NCBI RefSeq assembly: GCF_016464365.1
Contig: NZ_JADCUC010000003.1
Location: forward strand, 372,001-436,000
DNA from: Sandaracinobacteroides hominis
GTDB taxonomy: Bacteria > Pseudomonadota > Alphaproteobacteria > Sphingomonadales > Sphingomonadaceae
DNA: 64,000 bases
Direction: 5' to 3'
The position numbers and the translations under genes were made by a program. A model generated the notes under the pieces. It did not search any database. It saw only the letters and a program-made list of their open reading frames with translations, and was not told the DNA's origin. The stretch's first letter is position 1, and each line of letters starts with the position of its first letter. Below, piece after piece: positions 16,651-25,197 of this stretch.

Positions 16651-16943
16651 ATCGGGGCCTCCCCGGATTGTGGCTGTGCAGTGGTGAGAAGGACGATGTG
16701 CTGGCCGCTGACACCGACGAGATGGTCGCGGCCGTCGAAGCGAACCACGGCCAGGCGGGCGGTGGGGGTGAGGGATTTGACGCAGACAAGGTCGAGCGGC
16801 TGGGCGGTTGCGGGAAGCGATGGGCGCCGGGTGAAGCTGGGCAGGCGGATCCAGCCGCGCTTCACCGCGAGCAGGCTGACGAAGGCCGCCGCGCATACCA
16901 GCGGCAGGGCGATGGCGAGGCGCGCAAGGAACTCGCCCAGCAT
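16638..16943 (-). CDS. fliO: Flagellar biosynthetic protein FliO
   Basis: Single-span membrane protein, 101 residues, which helps assemble the FliP ring. It has an N-terminal helix (LARLAIALPLVCAAAFVSLL), then a short basic and SH3-like segment (LTPTARLAVVRFDGRDHLVG, VSGQHIVLLTTA). Sequence similarity within the family is low; position between fliN and fliP and the topology support the call. ATG overlaps the fliN stop by one base. Confidence 0.88.
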   Translation of the reverse strand: MLGEFLARLAIALPLVCAAAFVSLLAVKRGWIRLPSFTRRPSLPATAQPLDLVCVKSLTPTARLAVVRFDGRDHLVGVSGQHIVLLTTAQPQSGEAPICTA

Positions 16944-17392
16944 CAGGCCTCTCCGCAGATTTCGGTGAGGCGGACGCCGAAGCGCTCACCGACGGCAACG
17001 ATCTCGCCGCGGGCGAAGGGCTTGCCGTTCACCAGCACCGAGACGGGTTCGGCGGTCATGCGGTCGAGCGGGAAGAGCTGGCCGGGTTCTACCTGCATCA
17101 GCTCGCGCAAGGGCAGGCGCAGGCCACCAACCTCGACCGAGAGGCGAACTTCGATACCGGCCAGTTGCGGGGGCATCGCCGTTCCGGCTTCGGGCTTAGG
17201 CTGGTTGCGCTTTGCCCGGCCCGTTTGCGCGTCGGCTGCGGCAGACGGGCCCAGCGCCGCTGCCGGTTCGGTGAAGGTCGCTGGGTCGTCGTCGAAGTCC
17301 ATCGTCAGCCGGACATGGTCGTCGCCGGCGCGGGCCTTGGGTGACAGGGTTTCGGGGTCCGGGGTAAGTCCGCCGGGCGAAATGGCGTTCAT
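16943..17392 (-). CDS. fliN: Flagellar motor switch protein FliN
   Basis: C-ring component that forms the export-substrate docking and switching ring. 149 residues: an acidic, poorly conserved N-terminus (about 1-70) and a SpoA domain (IEVRLSVEVGGLRLPLREL, VEPGQLFPLDR, VSVLVNGKPFARGEIVAVGE). ATG 17392 overlaps the fliM stop (ATGA). Confidence 0.93.
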   Translation of the reverse strand: MNAISPGGLTPDPETLSPKARAGDDHVRLTMDFDDDPATFTEPAAALGPSAAADAQTGRAKRNQPKPEAGTAMPPQLAGIEVRLSVEVGGLRLPLRELMQVEPGQLFPLDRMTAEPVSVLVNGKPFARGEIVAVGERFGVRLTEICGEA

Positions 17393-18213
17393 GGGTCCGT
17401 CCGATCGGGTTCGGTGGGCAGGAAGCTGGCGGCGGGAAGCCGGCCGATGCGCCGACCCTCCACCAGCAGGTCGAGCGCGTGCGGGCGTTCGAGCGGCAGT
17501 ATGTCTCCGGCGCGCAGCGGTGCGACGGTGGCGAGCGCGACGCGGGTTTCGGCGAGGCGCAGCGTGACCGGCAGTTCCAGATCGAGGGCGCGGGCCTGTG
17601 CGCGGGCGCGCCATTGCTGCGCATCGGGCGTGGCTGGCGCCGGGGCGACGGCGACCGGCATCGGTTCGGCGGTAAGGGCGAGCGCCGCGGGCGTGCCATC
17701 GAGATCGAGGGCGAGGATGGTGTCGGCGGGTTCGGAGCGCTGGGCTTCTGCAAGGACCGCGCGCGGCGGCAGCAGCGGGCCGCCGCCGAGCTGCACGCCG
17801 TTCGCCTCAAAGGCGCGGCCAAGCGCCCGGGATATATGGCGGCACAGCGTCGCCCAGCAGGCGGAGCCGGGCGGCAGGCTGACGAGGGCGTCGACGGGGG
17901 CGGCCGCGGACTGCGACGGGGAGGCGCCGAACATCCGCTCCATCAGGCAGGCGGTGGCCTGGGCGGGGAGATCGACATCGATGGCGCGGACGGCATCGCC
18001 GGCCTTCAGGCGTATGCGGCAGATGCGGAGCATGGCCTGCGTGGCGGGCTTGCCGCCCGTGCGGGCGCCGATGCGGAAGCCGGCAAGGCGGGAAAGTTCA
18101 GGGCCAAGTGCCGCCGCGACGCCGTCGAGATCGATGCCGGCGAACGGCCCGGCATCCGCCGGCGGTGGCGCTTCGGCCGCAGGGGCCGTCGGCCAGATGA
18201 TGGAGCGCGCCAC
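17389..18213 (-). CDS. fliM: Flagellar motor switch protein FliM (short, divergent)
   Basis: C-ring protein binding CheY-P in other bacteria. At about 274 residues it is shorter than typical FliM (about 330), and the canonical N-terminal CheY-binding peptide (LSQxEIDALL) is not visible. The C-terminal SpoA domain is recognisable (LPVTLRLAETRVALATVAPL, then RAGDILPLERP). The start is uncertain: I take GTG 18213, ten bases after the fliL stop. Position between fliL and fliN supports identity. Loss of the CheY-binding motif would affect how switching is controlled. Confidence 0.82.
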   Translation of the reverse strand: MARSIIWPTAPAAEAPPPADAGPFAGIDLDGVAAALGPELSRLAGFRIGARTGGKPATQAMLRICRIRLKAGDAVRAIDVDLPAQATACLMERMFGASPSQSAAAPVDALVSLPPGSACWATLCRHISRALGRAFEANGVQLGGGPLLPPRAVLAEAQRSEPADTILALDLDGTPAALALTAEPMPVAVAPAPATPDAQQWRARAQARALDLELPVTLRLAETRVALATVAPLRAGDILPLERPHALDLLVEGRRIGRLPAASFLPTEPDRTDP

Positions 18214-18223
18214 CGATCCCGAC

Positions 18224-18715
18224 CTATTGCAGCACGAAGTTGACCAGGAAGACATCGTCGATCCCGGCAATTCCGCTCTTGCGCTGGAGCACGTCGTTGA
18301 TCGCCATCCGCATGCGACGGGCGAGCGCTTCCCGGCCGGAGGTGCTTTGCACATCCTCTTCGCTGCTGTCCGCCAGAATGGAAAGGACAGCGGCGACGAT
18401 CGCCGGCTTGTGTCGTTGCACTGCCTCCACCACCGGAGCACCCCCCTGGGTGGAGATGGCGATACGGACCTGCACGAAGCGGCCGGTGTCGCGCAGGTTG
18501 GCGGTGAAGTTGTTGTCGATCTCGACATACTCCAGCGGCGCGACCTGCGGCTTCGGCGGCGTCTTCTCGGCATGGGAGACAGGCATCAGCGTCGGCAGGA
18601 ACATGGCTCCGGCGACGCCGCCGATGCTGCCCAGCAGCAGCAGCGCAAGCGGCAGCATCAGGCGGGCGAGCAACCCCTTTTTCTTCGGAGATTCTGCGGC
18701 GGCGGCTTCAGCCAT
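18224..18715 (-). CDS. fliL: Flagellar basal-body-associated protein FliL
   Basis: Stator-associated inner-membrane protein, 163 residues. KKKGLLARLMLPLALLLLGS begins the single TM helix (about 14-40), and the periplasmic domain includes YVEIDNNFTANLRDTGRFVQ, VRIAISTQG, and the C-terminal SGIAGIDDVFLVNFVLQ. Separated by 29 bases from fliK, the largest gap inside the operon. Confidence 0.94.
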   Translation of the reverse strand: MAEAAAAESPKKKGLLARLMLPLALLLLGSIGGVAGAMFLPTLMPVSHAEKTPPKPQVAPLEYVEIDNNFTANLRDTGRFVQVRIAISTQGGAPVVEAVQRHKPAIVAAVLSILADSSEEDVQSTSGREALARRMRMAINDVLQRKSGIAGIDDVFLVNFVLQ

Positions 18716-18744
18716 GGCGCTGGGTTTCCTTCCGGCGGGTTGGG

Positions 18745-20019
18745 TCAGGCATATCGATCGACCTGCTGCGACTGGGTAAAGCTGTGGGCGGACGCCTGAA
18801 CAAACGGGCGCGGCGGCGAGGCGGGTTGCCGCGCATGCGATTGCTGCTGGTCGCGCTGCTGCATCGGTGATTGCCCCGCTCTGCCGTCGCCCGCCCTGCT
18901 GTCACCCTCTCTGCCGGCAGCGGAACGGGGGTCGGCCATTGTCTCGCCCCTTGATTGGGCGCCTGGCGGGGAACCTGGCTCCGAGCCGGGGCGCAGTTCC
19001 ACCCGGATCGCCTCCACTTCGGCACCTATTGCCGTAAGGTCGTGGTCCAGTTCGCTCCGCGAGGCTTCCAGCCGGTCACGAATGGCGGCGTCGGCGGCGG
19101 CGATGGTCACATCGAGCGCTTGCGTGTCGGAGAGGCTGATGATGACATCTGCCGGCGCTTCGGGGAGCGCGGCTGGGCCGGCTTCGGATGCGGTGGGCGA
19201 TGACGGGATTTCCACTTCACCGGATACGGCCGCGTCGGTGAAGAGCTGCGGCGCGTCAGCGCCGAATTCCAGCCGGAATGGTGCCATCTGGGCCGAGGCG
19301 GCGGCGGCTTTTGCCGGGGCAGAGCGGGATTCGCCGCCGGAGGAACGGCTGTCGCCACCCGAATCGCGGGGGATGGAGGCGCGCGGCACGGCCAGGCCAA
19401 CGGCGACTGCATTGGAGGCTGGCGGGCTGACAGCGGGAAGGCTGGTTGCAGCCGGTGCCGGCGCTTTTGCGAGAGCTTCGGTGGAAGGTGCCGGTACCGG
19501 GGGGCTGACAGATGGCGCGCTGACGGGGGCTTGCGGCGGCTGTGCCGGGAGCGGAGGCGTCGAGGGCCGGGCTGTAGGCGGTAGAGCGGGCGCATCGCCG
19601 GCAGCATCGGTTGCGATAGCGTCGGGAAGATCGGTGTCCGGCATCGGGGCAGGCGCAGGCAGTTCCGGGTGGGGAGCAGCGTCGCTGGACGCGACGATGT
19701 CCGGCACCGCAATTCCCGGCCCAAGTGGGGTGGACGCAGGCGTGCCGGCTGGCGTCTCGGCCGGCATCGGCGGCACGGCGGGGGGCTGCATATCCGGCAG
19801 CAAGGCGAGGATCGGCTGCGATGAAGGGTCGGACGGAAGTGGCTCGTCCTCGGCTTTCGGGCCCGCCTTTGCCGGGACTTCGGCGACGGCCGGCTCGGGC
19901 GTGTCCGCCAGCAGGAAGGGCGGCAAGTGGGGGCGCGATCCCTTGCCTGCGCGGCCGGCGGCCCGGAGGTTCGCGGGGTCGGAAGCACCGTTGCCGGAGG
20001 CGGCGATACTGGCGCTCAT
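18745..20019 (-). CDS. fliK: Flagellar hook-length control protein FliK
   Basis: Secreted molecular ruler that sets hook length and triggers the FlhB switch. 424 residues, extremely Pro/Ala-rich from about 60 to 210 (the disordered ruler), with a C-terminal Flg_hook-type region around LDVTIAAADAAIRDRLEASR and VEAIRVELRPG (about 300-345), then a Gln/Ser-rich tail. Primary similarity is weak, but composition, layout and position between fliJ and fliL make the identification firm. Confidence 0.87.
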   Translation of the reverse strand: MSASIAASGNGASDPANLRAAGRAGKGSRPHLPPFLLADTPEPAVAEVPAKAGPKAEDEPLPSDPSSQPILALLPDMQPPAVPPMPAETPAGTPASTPLGPGIAVPDIVASSDAAPHPELPAPAPMPDTDLPDAIATDAAGDAPALPPTARPSTPPLPAQPPQAPVSAPSVSPPVPAPSTEALAKAPAPAATSLPAVSPPASNAVAVGLAVPRASIPRDSGGDSRSSGGESRSAPAKAAAASAQMAPFRLEFGADAPQLFTDAAVSGEVEIPSSPTASEAGPAALPEAPADVIISLSDTQALDVTIAAADAAIRDRLEASRSELDHDLTAIGAEVEAIRVELRPGSEPGSPPGAQSRGETMADPRSAAGREGDSRAGDGRAGQSPMQQRDQQQSHARQPASPPRPFVQASAHSFTQSQQVDRYA

Positions 20020-20423
20020 CGGGAATTCCTTGCGCGGTGGGGCCGATCGTCGGCGGCCTTCACTTCCGCCTGGCGCTCCTGCAGACGGCGGGCGTCGGCC
20101 TGCATTTGCTGCAGGCGGCCATGGCGGGCCTCGGCTGCAAGCAGGGCGGCGCGGGCGGTTCCGGCGGCTTCAGATGCCGTTCCGGCGCGATGGCTTGCGG
20201 CGTCCTGCGCCTGTTGCAGCAAGGCGCGCAGGCTCGCGGCGGCGGAGAGTCTGGAGGGGTCGGTGGTTCCCGTCGATGCGCCACCCTCCAGGATCAGCAG
20301 TTCGGCGCGACGGGCCTGCGTTTCGGCCGCCTGCCGTTTCGACAAGGCCTCGGCCAGCCGCTGGCGGGCGGCCTTGCGCTCGATTTCGGCGAAGGCGAGG
20401 AGGCGGGTAAGGATCCGGCTCAT
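20016..20423 (-). CDS. fliJ: Flagellar export chaperone FliJ
   Basis: Small coiled-coil stalk protein of the flagellar ATPase complex, 135 residues, almost entirely helical and rich in Ala, Arg, Gln (RLLAFAEIERKAARQRLAEA; RHGRLQQMQADARRLQERQA). ATG 20423 overlaps the fliI stop (ATGA), preferred over an in-frame ATG three codons upstream. Downstream overlap with fliK is four bases. Confidence 0.9.
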   Translation of the reverse strand: MSRILTRLLAFAEIERKAARQRLAEALSKRQAAETQARRAELLILEGGASTGTTDPSRLSAAASLRALLQQAQDAASHRAGTASEAAGTARAALLAAEARHGRLQQMQADARRLQERQAEVKAADDRPHRARNSR

Positions 20424-21730
20424 GCGGTCCATCCGGCGATGAGGGTTTCAGCCGAAGCGGCGAAGTCGCTGCGCTCGCCGCGTGGCTGCGACAGGAAGGC
20501 TTCGAGGGCCGGGCGGCGATCGAGCGCGCGATCCAGATCGGCGTCTTGTCCGCGGCTGTAGGCACCCATGGCGATCAGATCGCGATTGCTGTCGATCAGG
20601 GCGGCGTCGCGGCGGAGTGCGGTGGCGGCGGCGAGCTGGGCGGGGGGGACGCAGGCGGGCATGGTGCGGCTGATGGAGACGCCGAGGTCGATGGCGGGGT
20701 AGCGGCCGCGTGCGGCAATCTGGCGATCGAGGATGATATGGCCATCCAGCACGCCGCGCGCAGTGTCGGCCACGGGGTCGGAAACGGTGTCGTCGCCGTC
20801 GGCCAGCACCGTGAAAATCGCGGTGATGGAGCCGCCGCTGGCGGCATCGTTGCCGGCGCGCTCGACGAGGCGCGGGATGAGGCCGAGCGCCGAGGGGGGA
20901 TAGCCGCGCAGGCCCGGCGGTTCGCCGGTGGCGAGGCCGGTTTCGCGCTGGGCGTGGGCGACACGGGTGAGGCTGTCGAGCAGGAGCAGCACCTGCTTGC
21001 CCTCGGCGCGGAGCCATTCGGCGATGGCGAAGGCGCGCATGGCGCCGCGCACGCGCAGCGGCCCGGCCTGATCGGCGGGGACGGCGACGACATGGCTGCG
21101 GGCGCGGGCGGCGGGGGAGAGATCAGCGAGGAAGCCGGCAATTTCGCGGCCGCGTTCGCCGATCAGGCCGACGACCACGGCGTCTGCTGCGCAGCCCTGC
21201 ACCAGTTGCTGCATCAGCACCGATTTGCCGACGCCGGAACCCGCAATCAGCCCCATGCGCTGGCCGCGCCCAAGGGTGAGGAGCGCGTCGATGGGGCGGA
21301 CGCCGGTGGGAAGGGCCTGGTGGACGTCGGCGCGGTCGAGCGGCGGGAGCGGGCGGCCGGCAAGCGGCCAGTGGGTGGTGGCACGGAGCGGGCCGAGGCT
21401 GTCGACGGGCGCGCCGAGCGCATCGCTGACGCGACCGAGCAGGGCCGGGCCGGTGGCGACGCTGTCCGCTGCGCTGCCAAGCCAGACGCGGGCGCCGGGT
21501 GACACGGCACCGCGCCCCAGCGCCATCAGCAGCAACTGGTGTTGGCGGAAACCCACGACTTCAGCGGCGAGCGGCCCCTCCTGCGCATCGACCTCGACGA
21601 GGGAGCCGACAGGCGCTTCAAGCCCCTCGCAGCTCAGCAGCAGCCCCTCGCAGGAGAGGATGCGGCCGCCGATTCTGGGATGGTAAGGTCTGGGGCGGAA
21701 GGGCCTGGGATGGAAGTCGAGCGCGTTCAT
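20420..21730 (-). CDS. fliI: Flagellum-specific ATP synthase FliI
   Basis: ATPase of the flagellar type III export apparatus, 436 residues. Walker A GLIAGSGVGKSVLMQQLVQG (about 170), Walker B-like VLLLLDSLTRVAHAQRETGL, and LRGYPPSALGLIPRLVERAG are diagnostic. The N-terminus is odd: a Pro/Arg/His stretch (FHPRPFRPRPYHPRI) and a tandem seven-residue duplication LSCEGLL-LSCEGLE at residues 25-38. Confidence 0.96.
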   Translation of the reverse strand: MNALDFHPRPFRPRPYHPRIGGRILSCEGLLLSCEGLEAPVGSLVEVDAQEGPLAAEVVGFRQHQLLLMALGRGAVSPGARVWLGSAADSVATGPALLGRVSDALGAPVDSLGPLRATTHWPLAGRPLPPLDRADVHQALPTGVRPIDALLTLGRGQRMGLIAGSGVGKSVLMQQLVQGCAADAVVVGLIGERGREIAGFLADLSPAARARSHVVAVPADQAGPLRVRGAMRAFAIAEWLRAEGKQVLLLLDSLTRVAHAQRETGLATGEPPGLRGYPPSALGLIPRLVERAGNDAASGGSITAIFTVLADGDDTVSDPVADTARGVLDGHIILDRQIAARGRYPAIDLGVSISRTMPACVPPAQLAAATALRRDAALIDSNRDLIAMGAYSRGQDADLDRALDRRPALEAFLSQPRGERSDFAASAETLIAGWTA

Positions 21731-22299
21731 AGCTGGGTGCGCGCCTGTTCGAGGCGGTGGGCGAGGCTGGCGAGCGCGATGGAGGGGCCGGCTTCGGCGA
21801 TGGCCGTGGTCGGGTCGATGTCGGGATCGGTCACGAGCGTCCAGCCGGCGGGAAGTTCGGGTGCGCAGGCGGCAAGGGCGGGATGAAGGCGGAGCGTGCC
21901 GACGTCGCCTGGCCGGGCGGTAGAGAGAGCCTCGGCGATCAGGGAGGCGACGGTGTCGGGGGCCAGCGCCGGTTCGGTCGCCAGAATGGCGGCGGTGACT
22001 TCCAGCGCGAGGGTGGCGATGCTTTCGGCATAGGCGGATTGCAGCGCCTGCAAGGCGGTTTCCTGCGCCATGCGGATATCTGCGAGCTGCGCCTGATGCC
22101 CGCGCTGTTCGCTTGCCAGGCGCTCTTCGAGAGCGGCGATGCGGGGGAGAAGTTCGGCCTCCGCATCCGCCCTGCCCTGCGCTTGAAGTGCAGCCGTCTC
22201 GGCCTGCCGCATGGCCTCTGCGACACGCGGCGGCGGCCCGGGATTTAGCAGCGCCGAGAGGCGTATGGTCCGAACGGATGCAGAGACTGGTTCAGACAA
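21727..22299 (-). CDS. fliH: Flagellar assembly protein FliH
   Basis: Regulator of FliI, forming a FliH2-FliI complex. About 190 residues with a long helical region (MRQAETAALQAQGRADAEAE; LASEQRGHQAQLADIRMAQE) and a C-terminal domain LALEVTAAILATEPALAPDT. The start is a TTG at 22297-22299 that has AGGGAGG five bases upstream and overlaps the fliG stop by eight bases; no ATG is available nearby. Confidence 0.87.
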   Translation of the reverse strand: MSEPVSASVRTIRLSALLNPGPPPRVAEAMRQAETAALQAQGRADAEAELLPRIAALEERLASEQRGHQAQLADIRMAQETALQALQSAYAESIATLALEVTAAILATEPALAPDTVASLIAEALSTARPGDVGTLRLHPALAACAPELPAGWTLVTDPDIDPTTAIAEAGPSIALASLAHRLEQARTQL

Positions 22300-23278
22300 A
22301 TCCACCTCCCTTGCCGGGCAGGCTGATGGTGCCGTCGGCGCCCAGCTGGCGGGCGGCGGCAGCAATCTGCTTCTGCGCATTCAGGGCTTCGTCGAGCTTC
22401 ACCGGGCCACGGCTGTCCATCTCGTCCTTCAGCGCTTCGGCGGCGCGCTGGGGCATCGCCGCCAACAGCTTTGCGGCCAGCTCGTCCGGCGCAGCGCGGA
22501 GCGCAGGCACCAGCAATTCGGCGTCGAGGCTGCGGACAAGCGTCTGCAGGCCGCGCGGATCGAGGCGGGCGAGGTCGGCGAAGGTGAACATGGTTTCGGA
22601 GAGGACCGAAGCCGCCGTCGGATCCACCTGGCTGAGCGCTTCCAGTGCGGCTTCGGCATCGATCCCGGATAGGGTGATGAGATCGGCCGCGCGGCGCATG
22701 CCGCCGTGGTCGGTGATCGGCTGGCGCGGGCGGGCAGCAGTGATCCGGTCCGACAGCGAGAAGTCCAGCGCTTCTGCGGAATGGGGGGTGACGGCGCCGA
22801 TCGTGGCGACGCGCCGGACAAGATCGGGCTGGCGGGCGATGGGCAGGCGGGCCAGCACCTGCGCGGCGCGTGCACTGGGCAACTGGGCGAGCACAAAGGC
22901 CTGCGCCTGAGGATGCTCGCCCTCCAGCAGGCTTGCCAGTGCATAGGGTTCCAGCCAACGCATCCGCTCGAACAGCGGCGGGCGGGCTTCTTCACCGAGG
23001 CGCTCGATGATACCGCCGGCGCGCTCGTCCCCCAGCGAGCGGACGAGGAGGTCGCGCGTCGTGGGCGGGCCGTCGCCTACGGGGACGGTTTCGCGGGCGA
23101 TGCTCAGCACTTCGTCCAGCAGGCAGTCGATAGTTTCGGGCGTCGCCTCCGCGACCGAGAGCATGGCACGGCCGACGGTTTCGACTTCGCCGGGCTCGAG
23201 GCGGGCGAGCAGGCCTGCCGCCTCCGGTTCTTCCAGCAGGAGCAGCATCAGCGCGGTTTTTTCGGCACCGTTCAGCAT
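22292..23278 (-). CDS. fliG: Flagellar motor switch protein FliG
   Basis: C-ring protein that generates torque with the stator. 328 residues with three FliG domains. The C-terminal torque domain is visible in DLARLDPRGLQTLVRSLDAE, then LLVPALRAAPDELAAKLLAA and MPQRAAEALKDEMDSRGPVK. The N-terminal start MLNGAEKTALMLLLLEEPEA is typical. ATG 23278 overlaps the fliF stop by one base. Confidence 0.95.
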   Translation of the reverse strand: MLNGAEKTALMLLLLEEPEAAGLLARLEPGEVETVGRAMLSVAEATPETIDCLLDEVLSIARETVPVGDGPPTTRDLLVRSLGDERAGGIIERLGEEARPPLFERMRWLEPYALASLLEGEHPQAQAFVLAQLPSARAAQVLARLPIARQPDLVRRVATIGAVTPHSAEALDFSLSDRITAARPRQPITDHGGMRRAADLITLSGIDAEAALEALSQVDPTAASVLSETMFTFADLARLDPRGLQTLVRSLDAELLVPALRAAPDELAAKLLAAMPQRAAEALKDEMDSRGPVKLDEALNAQKQIAAAARQLGADGTISLPGKGGGFV

Positions 23279-24849
23279 CAGCCGGCCTGCGGTTCGGCGA
23301 GCAGGCGGCGGGCGACCGCGGTGGCGCGGGCACTGTCCGATGCGGCGAGCAGCCGGGCTTCGGCAAGTTTCTGCGAATAGTCGGGGAGGGCCGGAGGTGG
23401 CGTGACCTCGCCGAACGCGGCCGCGCCTTCGGCACGCTCGGCAGGCGGCGGGATGATCCGCTTCATTGCCGGGCGGATAACGAAGGCCAGGAGGGCAATG
23501 GCGACCAGCGCGGCCGAAAGCCACTTGGAGCTTTCGACCAGCACCGGCTCCTTCCACAGCGGCACCTGGGTTTCGGCCGGCGGTGCAAAGCTGCGGGCGG
23601 CGACCGCGATCTTGTCTCCGCGCGCCTGGTCATAGCCGACGGCGCCCTCCACCAGCGAGCGGATGTCGGCCAGTACGCGGGCGCGGCCGGCGGGGGGCCC
23701 CAGCGCTTCGGCGCGGATGGCGACGGCGGCGGTCAGGCGGCGGACGTCGCCTCCGCTGCGGCGCGTCACTTCGACCGATCGGCCCAGTTCATAATTGCGG
23801 GTGGAGGCCTCGGTGCCTGTGGTTTGCACGGTGGGGCCGGTAACGGCTGGCGGGGCGTTGGCGGTGACGGTGGGCGCGGCGGGAATGGTGTTGCTGAGCG
23901 CACCGGGGATGCCGATGGCGCGCGGCTCGGAGGCGGTGGTGCGGCTCAGCTGTTCGGAGCGGAGCGCGCCTTCCCGGTCATAGCGTTCCTGCGCCGCCTC
24001 GCGCGAGGCGTTGTCTAGTTCGATGGCGACCTGCGCGGTGACGTTCTCCGGGCCGACCATCGGCCCGAGCAGGGTGAGGATCGCCTGCCGCGCGCGGGCT
24101 TCCATTTCGGCGCGGGTACGCAGGCGCTGGTCCTCTGCCTGCGACATCCGCCCTGCCCCCGGTTCGCCGGCCAGCAGGCGGCCGCCCTGATCGGCGATGG
24201 CGACATTGTCGGGCGAGAGGCCCGGGACAGCGCCGGCGACGAGGTGGATGATGGCACGCGATTGCGATTCCGAGAGCGAGCGACCGGGCGCGAGGGTGAC
24301 CGTGATGGAGGCGGTGACGGGGGCCTGATCGCGGACGAAGGGCGACGCTTCCGGACGGGCGATGAGGACGCGGGCGGACTCTATGCCGTCCAGCACCTCG
24401 ATGGACGCGGCCAGTTCGCGCTCCTGCGCGGCCTTCAGACGGGCACTCTCCATGGCGCGGCTGGTGCCCAGCGGCATGTCGGGGATGAGCTCGGAGCCGG
24501 CGGGCGCGGCGCGGGGAAGGCCCTGCCCCGCCAGCAGCATGCGGGCGCGGGCGTGCTCCTCCGGCGGGAGCATGACGGCGCCGGAACGGGGATCGAGCGC
24601 GACCGGCAGACCGGCCTCTTCGAGCGCGGCCATGACGGCGGCCTTGTCCGATTCCGGGAGCTGGCCATAGAGCGGCGCGCGCGAGGGTTCGGAGAAGAAG
24701 AGCCAGCTGAGCAGAGCGATTGCGGCGATGAGACCAACGCCGACCGGAAGCGCAGCGCGGGCGGCGAGCGGATTCGCGCGCAGCCGCTCCAGCGGGCCCG
24801 CAAAGGCGGCGGGAAGTGCGAAGGGGGCGGGGACGTTGCCTTCAGCCAT
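23278..24849 (-). CDS. fliF: Flagellar MS-ring protein FliF
   Basis: Inner-membrane MS-ring scaffold, 523 residues, with TM helices near 36-52 (VGVGLIAAIALLSWLFF) and about 440-460 (ALVAIALLAFVIRPAMKRI). YscJ/FliF domain motifs: APLYGQLPESDKAAVMAALE, SARVLIARPEASPFVRDQAP, ASITVTLAPGRSLSESQSRA, IIHLVAGAVPGLSPDNVAIA. The C-terminus is the FliG-binding tail. Three bases separate it from fliE. Confidence 0.96.
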   Translation of the reverse strand: MAEGNVPAPFALPAAFAGPLERLRANPLAARAALPVGVGLIAAIALLSWLFFSEPSRAPLYGQLPESDKAAVMAALEEAGLPVALDPRSGAVMLPPEEHARARMLLAGQGLPRAAPAGSELIPDMPLGTSRAMESARLKAAQERELAASIEVLDGIESARVLIARPEASPFVRDQAPVTASITVTLAPGRSLSESQSRAIIHLVAGAVPGLSPDNVAIADQGGRLLAGEPGAGRMSQAEDQRLRTRAEMEARARQAILTLLGPMVGPENVTAQVAIELDNASREAAQERYDREGALRSEQLSRTTASEPRAIGIPGALSNTIPAAPTVTANAPPAVTGPTVQTTGTEASTRNYELGRSVEVTRRSGGDVRRLTAAVAIRAEALGPPAGRARVLADIRSLVEGAVGYDQARGDKIAVAARSFAPPAETQVPLWKEPVLVESSKWLSAALVAIALLAFVIRPAMKRIIPPPAERAEGAAAFGEVTPPPALPDYSQKLAEARLLAASDSARATAVARRLLAEPQAG

Positions 24850-24852
24850 CGC

Positions 24853-25197
24853 TTACACCGGCATGTTCATGATGTCGCGGTAGGCGGAGAGCAGGCGGTT
24901 TCGGCCCTGCAGCGTCGCTTCGAAGGCGATGCTCGCCTTTTGCCGGCTCAGCATCACCGAGGCGATGTCGTGCGTTTCGCCGCGTTCCCAGGCGGCGCCC
25001 TGCGCGCTGCTTTCGGATTGCAGCCCGTTCACCGCCTTCAGTGCTTCCGACATGGCGTTGCCGAAGCCACCAGCCGGTGTGGGGGCGGGGGTGGGCTGGG
25101 CCGTGGTCGTCGGTTGCAACGCCTGGCTGCGCTGGAGGATCTCGTTGCGCAGCGCGAGGACGCCCTGCATGCCGAGGCCGGGGCCGATGGCGGTCAT
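24853..25197 (-). CDS. fliE: Flagellar hook-basal body complex protein FliE
   Basis: Rod/MS-ring adaptor, 114 residues. The diagnostic C-terminal half is AAWERGETHDIASVMLSRQK, ASIAFEATLQGRNRLLSAYR, DIMNMPV. The N-terminus has a Thr/Pro/Gln-rich linker. ATG 25197 overlaps the stop of the sigma-54 activator gene (ATGA), showing the activator and fliE are co-translated. Confidence 0.94.
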   Translation of the reverse strand: MTAIGPGLGMQGVLALRNEILQRSQALQPTTTAQPTPAPTPAGGFGNAMSEALKAVNGLQSESSAQGAAWERGETHDIASVMLSRQKASIAFEATLQGRNRLLSAYRDIMNMPV

